Shown piece after piece: positions 8,528 through 17,245 of a DNA stretch of 64,000 bases. Source of the DNA: Pollutimonas sp963706785 (lineage in GTDB: Bacteria > Pseudomonadota > Gammaproteobacteria > Burkholderiales > Burkholderiaceae_B); contig CAVPNJ010000003.1 of assembly GCA_963706785.1 (NCBI GenBank), positions 115,141 to 179,140 on the forward strand, in the 5' to 3' direction. The notes under the pieces are model-generated. The model saw nothing but the letters and a program-made list of their open reading frames with translations, was not told the origin of the DNA and made no database searches. Numbering within the stretch: the first letter of the stretch is position 1; each line of letters opens with the position of its first letter. A program made the translations under genes and the position numbers.

Positions 8528-9532
8528 ATGATTCGTTTCACCTCTCGATTTAACTCTGCGACAACACGCCGTTTGATGGCGTTTGGGGCGGCATCCGTTA
8601 TGGCCGCTAGTAACGCTTCCTGCCGCCAGCCAGACTGCGGCGTGGCCTAGTAAGCCTGTTCGTCTGGTCGTTGGGTTTGCGCCAGGCGGTGGTACAGACG
8701 TCGTGGCGAGTGCGTTGGCTCAATCCCTGACCAAGTCCACAGGCCAGACCTTCATCGGTCGAAAACGAGCCGGGCGGCAGCGGTAATATAAGCGCCAGCG
8801 ATGTGGTCGAGCCCACCCAGACGGATACGCCTTTCTGGTTGCGCCCACGTCGGTCGAGACTGTCAACCCCTTGCTGTTCAAATCCGACCTGCTTCCTTCG
8901 CGCGATCTTTCCCCCGTTATGGCGATAGGGCGCATGCAGATGTATGTCGTTGCGCGTCCCACGCTCGAGGCAAAAAATTTGAACGAGCTGATCGCCATGG
9001 CGAAATCCCAGCCTGGCAAGATGAGCTACTCGTCCTCCGGCGCAGGGACGCCGCCTCATCTGGCCGGTGAACTGCTGAACCAGAGCGCCGGCACGGTAAT
9101 CACCCACGTACCGTATCGCGGATCAGCTCCGGCGCTCAAGACGTTATGGGTAGCCAGGTTGATTTTGTCTTCGATCCGGGCATTGCGCTGCCTCACATCA
9201 AGGCCGGCAAGGTCAAACTTCTGGCCGTCGCGAGCGACCGCAAGTCTCCCTTCTTTCCTGATGCGCCCACTTATGCCGATTTAGGAGTCAAGAATGCCAG
9301 TCTGGATATCTGGTTTGGTGTTTGGGCACCGAACAAGGTGCCTGCGGAAATTACCGAGCGTCTTTCGCGCGAGATAAGTAAAGCGCTAGCCACGCCTGAA
9401 ATCAAGGAGAGGTTCAATGGTCTTGCCGCAGAGCCTGCACCGTTGGAAACGCCGGCCTTTCGTAAGCTTCTAAAAGAAGAGTATGCAACGCTATCCGCTG
9501 TCATCAAGGATCGCAAGATCGCTGCACAGTAA
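8528..9532 (+). pseudogene. Bug/TctC-type periplasmic binding protein, frameshifted at least four times
   Basis: Pieces of one Bug receptor lie in successive frames: a start at 8528 with a signal-like region, then SKPVRLVVGFAPGGGTDVVASAL, then VENEPGGSGNISASD, then DGYAFLVAPTSVETVNPLLF...GAGTPPHLAGELL, then VDFVFDPGIALPHIKAGKVKLLAVAS to the stop at 9532. Frame changes lie near 8615, at 8757 (extra G), near 8815 and near 9143 (a missing G). All family blocks are present and in order, so no segment is lost. Bug proteins bind small carboxylates in the periplasm. In this operon it would have served uptake of the alicyclic acid. Recent pseudogene or sequencing errors are both possible. Confidence 0.8.
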
Positions 9533-9572
9533 GCGGTTCTGACTATAACCATCTAACACTTCGGAGATCAAT

Positions 9573-10733
9573 ATGTCCGTCGATACCGAGTCCTTTGACA
9601 TCCTCCTGTCCACCATCCAACGCTTTGTGCAAGAACGTCTTGTACCGGCGGAAGATTATCTTGAGGAGCATGATGAAGTTCCAGCGGATATTGTCCAAGA
9701 CATGAAAGCGATGGGGCTTTTTGGCATGACCGTGACCCCAGAGTACGACGGCATAGGGCTATCCGTCAGTCAGGAAGTTCTGGTGAATTACGAGCTGGGA
9801 CGTACCGCGCCGGCCTTCCGCTCTGTGTTCGGCACGAATATCGGCATTGGTTCGCAGGGCATTTTGATGGACGGTACGCCCGAACAGAAAGCGGAATACC
9901 TGCCCAGGGTGGCCAGCGGTGAACTCATCATGTCCTTCGCGCTGACCGAGCCGGATGCCGGCACCGACGCGGCGTCTTTGAAGAGCCGCGCCGAGTTGCT
10001 TGGTGATCACTATGTACTTAACGGCACCAAGCGTTTCATCACCAATGCACCGCGTGCCGGGGCTTTTACACTCATGGCGCGTACAGGGGGGCCGGGCGCG
10101 GGTGGCGTTTCAGCATTCATCGTCCCGGCCAATAGTCATGGTCTCAAGCTGGGCAAGAACGACAAAAAGATGGGGCAGCGGGGCACCAAAACCTGCGACG
10201 TAATATTGGAAGACGTCCGTGTGCCGGCGGCCAATATCATCGGCGGGTTGCCAGGGCAGGGTTTCAAAACCGCGATGAAAGTATTGGATCGAGGCCGTCT
10301 GAATATTTCCGCCGTCTCTTGCGGTTTGGCCTCGCGCATTATGGATGAATCACGTCGCTATGCCCGCGAACGCAAGCAATTTGGCAAACCCATCGGCGAA
10401 TTCCAACTGATCCAGGCCATGCTGGCTGATAGTCAGGCGGAACTAATGGCTGCGTGGGCTTTGGTGAAAGAAGTCGCCCAGCGTTTCGAGATCAAACCGC
10501 CTCATGTGTCCGATCCCGATATTTCGATGCGGGTGTCTTGCGCGAAGCTGTTTGCTACCGAGATGCTGGGTCGCGTGGCGGACCGCGGTGTGCAGATACA
10601 TGGCGGTGCCGGCTACATCAACGAGTACCCGGTCGAGCGTTTTTATCGCGATGCGCGCCTGCTGCGCCTGTATGAAGGCACGACGCAGGTCCAACAGTTG
10701 ATTATTGGCCGGGAGCTTCTTCGTCAAGGTTGA
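9573..10733 (+). CDS. acyl-CoA dehydrogenase (cyclohexanecarboxyl-CoA dehydrogenase candidate)
   Basis: A 386-residue flavoprotein of the acyl-CoA dehydrogenase family. It contains the FAD/substrate signature SFALTEPDAGTDAASL at about 125, GTKRFITNA, the FAD-site RKQFGKPIGEFQLIQAMLAD, and the C-terminal YEGTTQVQQLIIGREL with the usual catalytic-base glutamate. CGGAG lies ahead of the ATG. As the last gene of the badHI operon it most likely introduces the first or second double bond into the ring (AliB/BadJ-like role). Which ring position it attacks cannot be decided from sequence. Confidence 0.85.
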   Translation: MSVDTESFDILLSTIQRFVQERLVPAEDYLEEHDEVPADIVQDMKAMGLFGMTVTPEYDGIGLSVSQEVLVNYELGRTAPAFRSVFGTNIGIGSQGILMDGTPEQKAEYLPRVASGELIMSFALTEPDAGTDAASLKSRAELLGDHYVLNGTKRFITNAPRAGAFTLMARTGGPGAGGVSAFIVPANSHGLKLGKNDKKMGQRGTKTCDVILEDVRVPAANIIGGLPGQGFKTAMKVLDRGRLNISAVSCGLASRIMDESRRYARERKQFGKPIGEFQLIQAMLADSQAELMAAWALVKEVAQRFEIKPPHVSDPDISMRVSCAKLFATEMLGRVADRGVQIHGGAGYINEYPVERFYRDARLLRLYEGTTQVQQLIIGRELLRQG

Positions 10734-10783
10734 AGCCAGGTTTGTCTACAGATCGGGAAGTCGACCCGTGCGACCGCTTCCGC

Positions 10784-11281
10784 TCAGGCTTCCGTGTCTC
10801 CGCCCTGGTCTAGAGCCTGCATGTTGTCCAGCAGCTTCAAAAGGTAATGTAGCGTGTGGGTGATGTCGCCCACCGAAAATTCGTCCAGCGCTTCCTCGTA
10901 GTAGGCGTAAATCTTCGGCAGCGCTTTATGCAGCCATACCTCGCGCCCCGAATCGGTCATCTTGATCAAACGCGAGCGACGATCCCTTTGGTCTGTTTCA
11001 ACGTGAATATGGCCGTCCCGCTCCATCCGCCCGATAACGCCGGCCAGGTTTTGACGGCTTACCATCAGGTAGCGAGCCAGCTCATTCACGCTCATGCCCG
11101 GTTCTGCCTCTTCCCGCGAAAGCGCGCCCAGCACCGCCCATTGCTGGGTGGTCAGGCCTTCGCTTTCCACTGCCCGAGACCCCGTTTTATGCAACAAGTT
11201 TGCGCATTGATACAAGCGAAAGAACAGCCGGTTCGCAAGCTCCATGCGCGCGATGTCTCTTTGGGATGTTGACGATTTCAT
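10784..11281 (-). CDS. MarR-family regulator (BadR-like candidate)
   Basis: A 165-residue MarR protein: dimerisation helices at both ends and a winged helix at about 45-110 (TTQQWAVLGALSREE, MSVNELARYLMVSRQNLAGVIGRMERDGHI, ETDQRDRRSRLIKMTDSG). It is convergent with the badH operon. BadR, a MarR protein, represses badHI-aliAB in R. palustris and is released by 2-ketocyclohexanecarboxyl-CoA. By analogy this protein probably controls the neighbouring operon through the palindromes near 4792-4831. The DNA site and the ligand are inferred. Confidence 0.8.
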   Translation of the reverse strand: MKSSTSQRDIARMELANRLFFRLYQCANLLHKTGSRAVESEGLTTQQWAVLGALSREEAEPGMSVNELARYLMVSRQNLAGVIGRMERDGHIHVETDQRDRRSRLIKMTDSGREVWLHKALPKIYAYYEEALDEFSVGDITHTLHYLLKLLDNMQALDQGGDTEA

Positions 11282-11451
11282 GAGGTCTGGTCAGGGAGTG
11301 AAGTTCGGGCGACTGTTATTCAATGAGCCGATGAATTGCCTATTGTACGAGTTCGCGATCTATACATGCCTTCAGGCTTAGTAGAGAATCGCCACGACAG
11401 CCAAGGCTTGGGATTCGATTCATAGGGCTGCTCGCTGTAGACAAATTTTTA

Positions 11452-11478
11452 TGTCACATATTGTAGGGCTGCTTCGTC
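11452..11478 (+). promoter_or_regulatory. ECF41 sigma-factor promoter
   Basis: TGTCACA at 11452-11458 and CGTC at 11475-11478 are 16 bases apart. That is the published ECF41 target signature (TGTCACA at -35, CGTC at -10), placed in front of a carboxymuconolactone-decarboxylase-type gene followed by the ECF41 gene itself. The ATG at 11451 overlaps the -35 box, so that codon cannot be the start of the gene. Confidence 0.85.
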
Positions 11479-11543
11479 TCATTTATGACGGGAAGCGATT
11501 CCCGGCATTTCGTTCACCCAACTTCCTAGAGGTAAGTTTTTTT

Positions 11544-11990
11544 ATGTCTCATGCCCGTCTCAACCCGCACTCTGCCGCTCCAAAGGCCCTGAATGCTATG
11601 CTGGAACTGTCCAACTTTGCAGAAAATAGCGGTCTGGAGCGCCCCTTGCTCGAATTGGTCAAGATACGCGCATCACAAATTAATGGCTGCGCTTATTGCA
11701 TCCATATGCACGTCAACGACGCGCGAAAGTACGGGGAATCAGACATGCGGCTGCATATGCTTGCCGCCTGGCGAGAGTCGTCTTTGTATTCGCTCCGTGA
11801 ACGGGCTGCCTTGACGTGGACTGAAGCTTTGACCAGACTGCCGGACACTGGTGCACCTGATGCAGACTATGACGAAGTTTCGCAACATTTCAGTCAGCAA
11901 GAGCAGGTTCATTTAACGCTGGCCATTACGGTCATCAACAGCTGGAACCGTATTGCGGTCGGCTTCCGATCACAACACCCACAGGAGTAA
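11544..11990 (+). CDS. AhpD-like / carboxymuconolactone decarboxylase family protein
   Basis: A 148-residue all-helical protein with the alkylhydroperoxidase motif E-x11-C-x-x-C-x3-H (LLELVKIRASQINGCAYCIHMH). The redox-active CxxC and histidine suggest peroxide or organic hydroperoxide reduction. The family name comes from its decarboxylase relatives, which lack the cysteine pair. The frame is open from 11451, but that codon is inside the ECF41 promoter; the ATG at 11544 with AGAGGT upstream is right. The stop overlaps the ribosome site of the ECF41 gene six bases later. Pairing of ECF41 with such genes is well known, and this gene is the usual direct target. Confidence 0.9.
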   Translation: MSHARLNPHSAAPKALNAMLELSNFAENSGLERPLLELVKIRASQINGCAYCIHMHVNDARKYGESDMRLHMLAAWRESSLYSLRERAALTWTEALTRLPDTGAPDADYDEVSQHFSQQEQVHLTLAITVINSWNRIAVGFRSQHPQE

Positions 11991-11996
11991 GCGGAC

Positions 11997-12905
11997 ATGC
12001 ACGATATCGACGTCAAGCCACATGTCGCCGTCTCGGGCTTTGAGCCGCAACGTCCGTATTTACTGGGACTCGCCTACCGTATGACTGGCACATGGTCCGA
12101 CGCGGAAGATATCGTGCAAGACGCATGGTTGCGCTGGCAAGCGGTAAAGCACGACGAGATCGACTCGCCGCGCGCCTTCCTATCGCAAACCGTTACTCGT
12201 CTTTGCCTAGACCTGTTCAAATCCGCAAGAGTCCGGCGCGAAGAGTATGTAGGAACGTGGCTTCCCGAGCCGCTGCCCACACCGTGGGACGAGGCCTCTT
12301 CAGATCCGGATGCGCTCGCTCACGATATATCGCTTGCATTCATGCTGACTCTAGAGCGCCTGTCTCCGCTAGAACGTGCCGCTTTTTTACTAAGCGATGT
12401 CTTTGACCTGTCGTTCCGGGAGATTGCCAAAACACTACATCGCAGTGAAGCCGCATGCCGGCAGCTTGCCGCGCGCGCCCGTAAGCGTGTACGTGAAGCA
12501 CGGCCGCGGTATCGAGTAGATGAACAGGAAGGACTTCGGATTGCCGAGGCTTTCCTGCAAGCGTCTCGGGAAGGGCACATCGAAGAATTGCGCAGCCTGC
12601 TTGCCGAAGACGCAGTGCTTCAAACCGACGGGGGTGGTAAGAAGCTTGCTACCCTTAAACCGATACTGGGCGGCCACAAAATTGCCCGTTTCTTCGCAGG
12701 CATCGCGTCAAAGGAAGGCGGGAAAGCTGACGTGGCGCAAATTATGTACTTAAACAATTTGCCCAGCATCGTAGCCATCGAAACGGACGGCTTGCCTCGC
12801 ACGATTTCGCTGGATATCCAGCATGGCAAGGTCGCTGCGATTTATATCGTTCGAAACCCTGACAAATTGCGGCACATTCAAACGGTGCTGGAACAACGCC
12901 ACTAA
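11997..12905 (+). CDS. ECF41-type sigma factor with SnoaL-like C-terminal domain
   Basis: A 302-residue sigma factor: region 2 at about 18-85 (AYRMTGTWSDAEDIVQDAWLRW), the WLPEPLP linker, region 4 at about 115-170 (LSPLERAAFLLSDVFDLSFREIAKTL), then an NTF2/SnoaL-like domain. The ECF41 hallmarks DGGGK (residues about 207-211) and NPDKL near the end are both present. The C-terminal domain replaces an anti-sigma factor and modulates activity by contact with the core. Its promoter signature lies upstream of the preceding AhpD-like gene, so the pair is probably autoregulated. The stop overlaps the convergent LysR gene by four bases. Confidence 0.93.
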   Translation: MHDIDVKPHVAVSGFEPQRPYLLGLAYRMTGTWSDAEDIVQDAWLRWQAVKHDEIDSPRAFLSQTVTRLCLDLFKSARVRREEYVGTWLPEPLPTPWDEASSDPDALAHDISLAFMLTLERLSPLERAAFLLSDVFDLSFREIAKTLHRSEAACRQLAARARKRVREARPRYRVDEQEGLRIAEAFLQASREGHIEELRSLLAEDAVLQTDGGGKKLATLKPILGGHKIARFFAGIASKEGGKADVAQIMYLNNLPSIVAIETDGLPRTISLDIQHGKVAAIYIVRNPDKLRHIQTVLEQRH

Positions 12906-14077
12906 AACCTGCAGGTCTGCTTGGCAATTTCTGCGGCGGCATAATAAAGTTCGCTCTGCTGCTGTTTCAAGAAGGCCACGAAATAGGTCGCCTTAGGCGG
13001 AGTGGTGGACTCGATGCTCTGTAAACGGTTTTGCTTGACCAGGTCGCTAAAGAGAGACCGCGGCAGGCAACTGACGCCTATTCCCGATTCGATCAGGCCT
13101 GCCAGTGCTACCAGACTGTTGCTGCCAAAGACTTGTCGCGGCGAAAGGCCTGCGCTGGCAAACAGCTTCTGCGTGATCATCGTGAGGCCGGACTCCTTTC
13201 CTTGAATTAGCAAGGGCTTGGACGCCAGGGCGAACAAGCTGATCCGTTTTCGCTTGCCAAAAGTTCCGGGCGCGCAGAACCAGGAAAACAAGGTGCTGCC
13301 CACTTCAACGCGGCTCATCGCATCGGTTAACGAAGGCTGGGGAATAATCACGATATCCATGGTTCCAGCGATGAGCTTTTCTTGAAGGGAAGTCGAGATG
13401 TCAACGTCGGGATGCAGGACGACATGGGGATAGGACTTTTTGAACTGTTGCACGAATTTGGGGAACCATGTCAACGCCACGAGTTCTGTAATGCCGATAT
13501 GAAGAACTGTCTCTGGCGTGTTGGCGTTAGAGCGGCGTGCCTTTAGATCTGCAAATGCAGTCAGTACGTCTTCGCATAGCCCAAGCATGCGCCAGCCGAA
13601 TTCTGTAAGCTCGGTTTTTAGTCGCGGCGTTGGGAAAACAGGGCTTCCACAGCGCGCGGTCAACTCTTGCAGGCGGCGCGATGCCGCGGCCTGGGTGATG
13701 TTCAACTTATTGGCGGCTCGTACGACGCTTCCCAGCTTCATTAACCAGTAAAAAATCTCGATCTGCTTGAGGGTGATGCTTTGAGCGTCATGAGCCCGCG
13801 CCGTCGAAGAGTTATTGCTTAATCCCCAGGCGAAGTCCAGGAGCTCCGCGTGACGATGCAGAACTTCGCGTGCGCAACGCAATACTGCTTCGCCTTCCAG
13901 CGTAGGAACTGCAGCGCGACGCCCCGGCTTGAAGATCGGGTAGTCGAACCACTGCTCAAAGTTCGCGACGTGAGCGGAGATAACCGACTGAGCCAAGCCC
14001 AATTGCTGTGCGGCCCCTCGGAAGCTACCGGCGTCCAACACCGCCCGCACGGCCGCCATGGTTTTGAGCGTGACCAT
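12902..14077 (-). CDS. LysR-type regulator with two N-terminal HTH domains
   Basis: A 391-residue LysR protein, about 90 longer than usual. Residues 2-62 form one LysR winged helix (MAAVRAVLDAGSFRGAAQQLGLAQ) and residues 101-160 form a second (LKQIEIFYWLMKLGSVVRAANKLNITQAAASRRLQEL). The substrate-binding-like effector domain follows (about 175-391). AAGGGG precedes the ATG. It is divergent from the amino-acid ABC operon at 14256; the AT-rich gap repeats ATCGCTT-type elements (14100-14150), so it probably regulates that operon. The inducer is unknown. Confidence 0.9.
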   Translation of the reverse strand: MVTLKTMAAVRAVLDAGSFRGAAQQLGLAQSVISAHVANFEQWFDYPIFKPGRRAAVPTLEGEAVLRCAREVLHRHAELLDFAWGLSNNSSTARAHDAQSITLKQIEIFYWLMKLGSVVRAANKLNITQAAASRRLQELTARCGSPVFPTPRLKTELTEFGWRMLGLCEDVLTAFADLKARRSNANTPETVLHIGITELVALTWFPKFVQQFKKSYPHVVLHPDVDISTSLQEKLIAGTMDIVIIPQPSLTDAMSRVEVGSTLFSWFCAPGTFGKRKRISLFALASKPLLIQGKESGLTMITQKLFASAGLSPRQVFGSNSLVALAGLIESGIGVSCLPRSLFSDLVKQNRLQSIESTTPPKATYFVAFLKQQQSELYYAAAEIAKQTCRF

Positions 14078-14255
14078 TATTACCCCTTAAGATTCGCTTA
14101 ATATCGCTTTTTTGCATATTATAAGATCGAAATAAATCGCTTTATTAATTTTAAGCTAGCTGCCAGAATCGGCTTGAGATCGGTTCGAACAAACATGGGC
14201 GAGAGCTTATTCGGCTCTACAGAAACCGGCATTTGAACTTTGGCGAGGAGCCGAC

Positions 14256-15071
14256 ATGAAATTACATGCTTTACGATGGGCTGTTTCTATTGCAACACTG
14301 GCGGTGGCCACCTCGGTCAGCGCCGATCAATTGGCGGATGTCAAAGCCAAGGGCACCCTGGTCTGCGGGGTAATGACGAACCTCGATCCGTTCGCCTTTG
14401 CCGACTCCAAGACGCAGCAGCAAATGGGCTACGACATTGATTTCTGTAAAGGCGTGGCCAATCAACTGGGCGTCAAGCCCGAGTTGAAGGTCATTTCTTT
14501 TGATGCGCGCATCCCCGAACTGAGTCAAGGACGCGTCGACATCCTCGCTGCGGTGCTGGGCTACACCGAAGCGCGTGCAAAGCAAATCGATTACTCCGAC
14601 GCCTACTTTGTCAGCATCCAGAAGATGGGCGTGCGAGCCGACAGCAGCTATAAAGTACTTGGCGACTTGGCCGAAAAGCGGGTAGGCGCGGTGAAAGCCT
14701 CGAGCACGCTGAATATGCTCCAGCAAACGCTCCCTACCGCAAAAGTTATCAGCTATGACGACGCACCCGCTGCGTTCATGGCGCTGGTCCAAGGGAAGGT
14801 CGAAGGTTTCGGTCAATCGGAAACGCTCTTGCGTCGCTGGATTTCCAAGGCCACCGATCAAAAGATCAACGTGATCATGCCGCCTATGGGCCAAGAGGCC
14901 TGGGGCCTGGGCTTGCGCAAGAACGAACCCGCATTTCGCGCTGCGGTAAACGATGCCTTGGCAAAAATGGAGTCATCGGGCGAATCGGCGCAGATTTTTG
15001 AGCGCTGGTTGGGCAAGGACACTCTGTTCAAAATGGAACGAGAATTCAAGACCCAGCCCATTAAGCAATAA
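14256..15071 (+). CDS. polar amino-acid ABC transporter, periplasmic binding protein
   Basis: A 271-residue family-3 solute-binding protein with a cleavable signal peptide ending VSA-DQ. Typical blocks are VKAKGTLVCGVMTNLDPFAFAD, MGYDIDFCKGVANQLG, VDILAAVLGYTEARAKQIDYSDAYF and VGAVKASSTL. It captures an amino acid or related compound for the two permeases and the ATPase that follow. GCGAGGAG precedes the ATG. It is first gene of a six-gene plus-strand operon. Substrate class is only broadly predictable. Confidence 0.9.
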   Translation: MKLHALRWAVSIATLAVATSVSADQLADVKAKGTLVCGVMTNLDPFAFADSKTQQQMGYDIDFCKGVANQLGVKPELKVISFDARIPELSQGRVDILAAVLGYTEARAKQIDYSDAYFVSIQKMGVRADSSYKVLGDLAEKRVGAVKASSTLNMLQQTLPTAKVISYDDAPAAFMALVQGKVEGFGQSETLLRRWISKATDQKINVIMPPMGQEAWGLGLRKNEPAFRAAVNDALAKMESSGESAQIFERWLGKDTLFKMEREFKTQPIKQ

Positions 15072-15092
15072 CCGACCCGAAGAATCATCTCC

Positions 15093-15779
15093 ATGGCATT
15101 TCACGAGTTGATGGTCGGATCTTACGGCCAGCAGTTTCTAGGGGGCATTAAGTTCACCCTGTTGCTCGCCTCTTTTAGCTGGTTACTCGCAATGATCGTG
15201 GGGGTTGTGCTGGCCGCCGTCCGCAAATTAGGCGGTGTGTGGTCAGAGCGTTTTGTGTCGCTGTACGTTGCGTATCATCGCAACGTACCGATGCTGGTTC
15301 ACGTTTTGCTTTGGTACTTCGGCATCTCTAACTTGCTGCCGATAGCCTGGCAAGACTGGACCCTGGAACATGGCGGCGAATTCATTTTTGCCGCCATCGC
15401 CATCGGGCTGTGCACGTCCGCCTACTTTGCCGAAGATATTCGTAGCGGCATTCGTGCCGTTCCCCCAGGCCAGATCGAAGCGGCGCGCTCGGTCGGCTTT
15501 GGCAGCGTTTCCTCTATGGTTTACATCATTCTTCCGCAGGCCTTTAGGGCAGCGCTGCCGACCTTGGTGAATAACACAGTCGTGCTCTTCAAGAATACCA
15601 GCATGGCCATGGCCATTGGCGTGGCTGAACTGACGTACGTGACCAAGGAAATCGAGAACGCCACATTTCTTACATTTCCAACGTTCGCGATAGCGACCCT
15701 GTTTTATATCGGTGGCTCTCTGTGCATCATGCTTGTTGGCGAGCACATCGCCCGCAAACTGCAGTCCAGGGGGGCGTGA
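15093..15779 (+). CDS. amino-acid ABC transporter permease (HisM/GltJ type)
   Basis: A 228-residue inner-membrane permease with about five transmembrane helices. It has the EAA loop IRAVPPGQIEAARSVGFGSVSSMVYIILPQAF that docks the ATPase. It lies 21 bases after the binding protein and three before the second permease, which together should form a heterodimer. Family membership is clear; the substrate is that of the binding protein. Confidence 0.92.
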   Translation: MAFHELMVGSYGQQFLGGIKFTLLLASFSWLLAMIVGVVLAAVRKLGGVWSERFVSLYVAYHRNVPMLVHVLLWYFGISNLLPIAWQDWTLEHGGEFIFAAIAIGLCTSAYFAEDIRSGIRAVPPGQIEAARSVGFGSVSSMVYIILPQAFRAALPTLVNNTVVLFKNTSMAMAIGVAELTYVTKEIENATFLTFPTFAIATLFYIGGSLCIMLVGEHIARKLQSRGA

Positions 15780-15782
15780 AGC

Positions 15783-16520
15783 ATGCTGGATATCATCCAA
15801 AACCATTATCAGTTGCTGCTCGTGGGAACCTTCCCCAACGGCCCTTTGGGCGGCTTGGCGCTGACGCTGATCCTTTCGGTATTGGGTCTTATTGCCGCCT
15901 TCCCTTTAAGCATACTGCTAGCGTTAGGCCGCTTGTCGCCTGTCGCGCCCATACGCTATGCGGCCACCACTGTTGTCTACGTCGTGCGTGGTACGCCCTT
16001 GCTCATGCTGATCTTCTGGAGCTATTTCCTGCTTCCTTTACTGATCGGCAATACAGTCAGCGCGTTTGCCACCTTATTGTGCTCGTTGGTGATCTACGAG
16101 GCGGCCTATCTTTCGGAAGTCGTCCGGGCCGGCATCGTTGCCTTGCCGCCCGGCCAAGTCGAGGCCGCGCGTGCGTTGGGATTCGGCCGGGCGAAGACCA
16201 TGGCATACATTGTTCTGCCGCAGGCCATATACAACATGCTGCCCAGCCTGGTCAGCCAGTTTGCCTCGCTCATCAAGGAAACATCTTTGGGTTACGTCAT
16301 CAGTGTGCACGAATTGACCTCAGCGGCCAACCGCTTGAACAGTGAGCTGCTCACCAAGCCCTTCGAAGTGTTTTCCATCCTGGCGCTGACTTACTTCCTG
16401 GTATGCACCTTCGTCACCTTTGTTGCCCACGTTCTCGAGCGGCGCGTGGCAAGGCGCAGGGAAGGTCAGTCCAATCCATCCATTCGAGTCCACCGTGATC
16501 AGATATACGAAAGTCAATAA
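15783..16520 (+). CDS. amino-acid ABC transporter permease (HisQ/GltK type)
   Basis: A 245-residue partner permease with the EAA loop IVALPPGQVEAARALGFGRAKTMAYIVLPQA and several hydrophobic helices. It begins three bases after the first permease. Its 3' end overlaps the ATPase gene by 26 bases if the latter starts at GTG 16495, which indicates translational coupling. Confidence 0.92.
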   Translation: MLDIIQNHYQLLLVGTFPNGPLGGLALTLILSVLGLIAAFPLSILLALGRLSPVAPIRYAATTVVYVVRGTPLLMLIFWSYFLLPLLIGNTVSAFATLLCSLVIYEAAYLSEVVRAGIVALPPGQVEAARALGFGRAKTMAYIVLPQAIYNMLPSLVSQFASLIKETSLGYVISVHELTSAANRLNSELLTKPFEVFSILALTYFLVCTFVTFVAHVLERRVARRREGQSNPSIRVHRDQIYESQ

Positions 16521-17223
16521 GTGGTACGGCAATGACCACGCCTTGATCGACATCGATCTCGACGTTCCGCAAGGCCAGGTCGTCGTGGTGTGCGGCCCCT
16601 CGGGCTCCGGCAAGTCGACGTTCATACGCACCATCAACCGTCTGGAGAGCATACAGAAGGGCCGTATCATGGTCGACGGCACCGATGTCTATGACCCAAG
16701 CCTGAATATCAATCGTTTCAGGCAAAGGATCGGCTTCGTGTTCCAACAGTTCAATTTGTTTCCCCATTTGAATGTCCTGGACAACATCTGTATTGCGCCG
16801 ATCAAGGTGGCGGGCAAGAGCAAGTCGGAAGCACGCGCAAGAGGCTTGCAATTGCTGGAGCGCGTCGGCCTGTCGCACAAGGTGGACGCCTACCCGCAGC
16901 AACTGTCGGGAGGCCAGCAGCAACGGGTGGCGATCGCGCGGGCCCTGGCCATGGAGCCGCCAATCATGCTTTTCGATGAACCGACCAGTGCGCTGGACCC
17001 GGAGATGGTGGGCGAAGTGCTGCAGGTCATGAAAGAGCTGGCGCGGGGCGGCATGACGATGGTGTGCGTCACCCACGAAATGGGTTTTGCACGGGAGGTG
17101 GCCGATCGAGTCTTGTTCATGGACGCCGGTCGAATCGAGGAGGACAGCGAGCCGGATGCATTTTTTGGTGGCCCTCAACATCCTCGCGCGCGTGCCTTTG
17201 TGGCGGATCTTTCGACGCGCTAA
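16495..17223 (+). CDS. amino-acid ABC transporter ATP-binding protein
   Basis: About 242 residues from GTG 16495, giving the usual start for this family (IRYTKVNKWYGNDHALIDID). Walker A GPSGSGKST, Q-loop FQQFNLFPHL, signature LSGGQQQRVAIARAL, Walker B IMLFDEPTSALDPE and the switch histidine (CVTHEMGFA) are all intact. The frame is open upstream to 16420 (TTG), but those residues would lie inside the preceding gene and have no match to the family. It energises the two upstream permeases. Confidence 0.93.
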   Translation: MIRYTKVNKWYGNDHALIDIDLDVPQGQVVVVCGPSGSGKSTFIRTINRLESIQKGRIMVDGTDVYDPSLNINRFRQRIGFVFQQFNLFPHLNVLDNICIAPIKVAGKSKSEARARGLQLLERVGLSHKVDAYPQQLSGGQQQRVAIARALAMEPPIMLFDEPTSALDPEMVGEVLQVMKELARGGMTMVCVTHEMGFAREVADRVLFMDAGRIEEDSEPDAFFGGPQHPRARAFVADLSTR

Positions 17224-17245
17224 TCTTCTCGAATAGGATTTCAGA

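Noticed and set aside
11451..11543. Upstream ATG for the AhpD-like gene
   Set aside because: The ATG overlaps the -35 element of the ECF41 promoter, and the ATG at 11544 has its own ribosome site.
16420..16494. Upstream extension of the ABC ATPase frame (TTG start)
   Set aside because: The residues lie inside the preceding permease gene and do not match the family; GTG 16495 gives the standard N-terminus.
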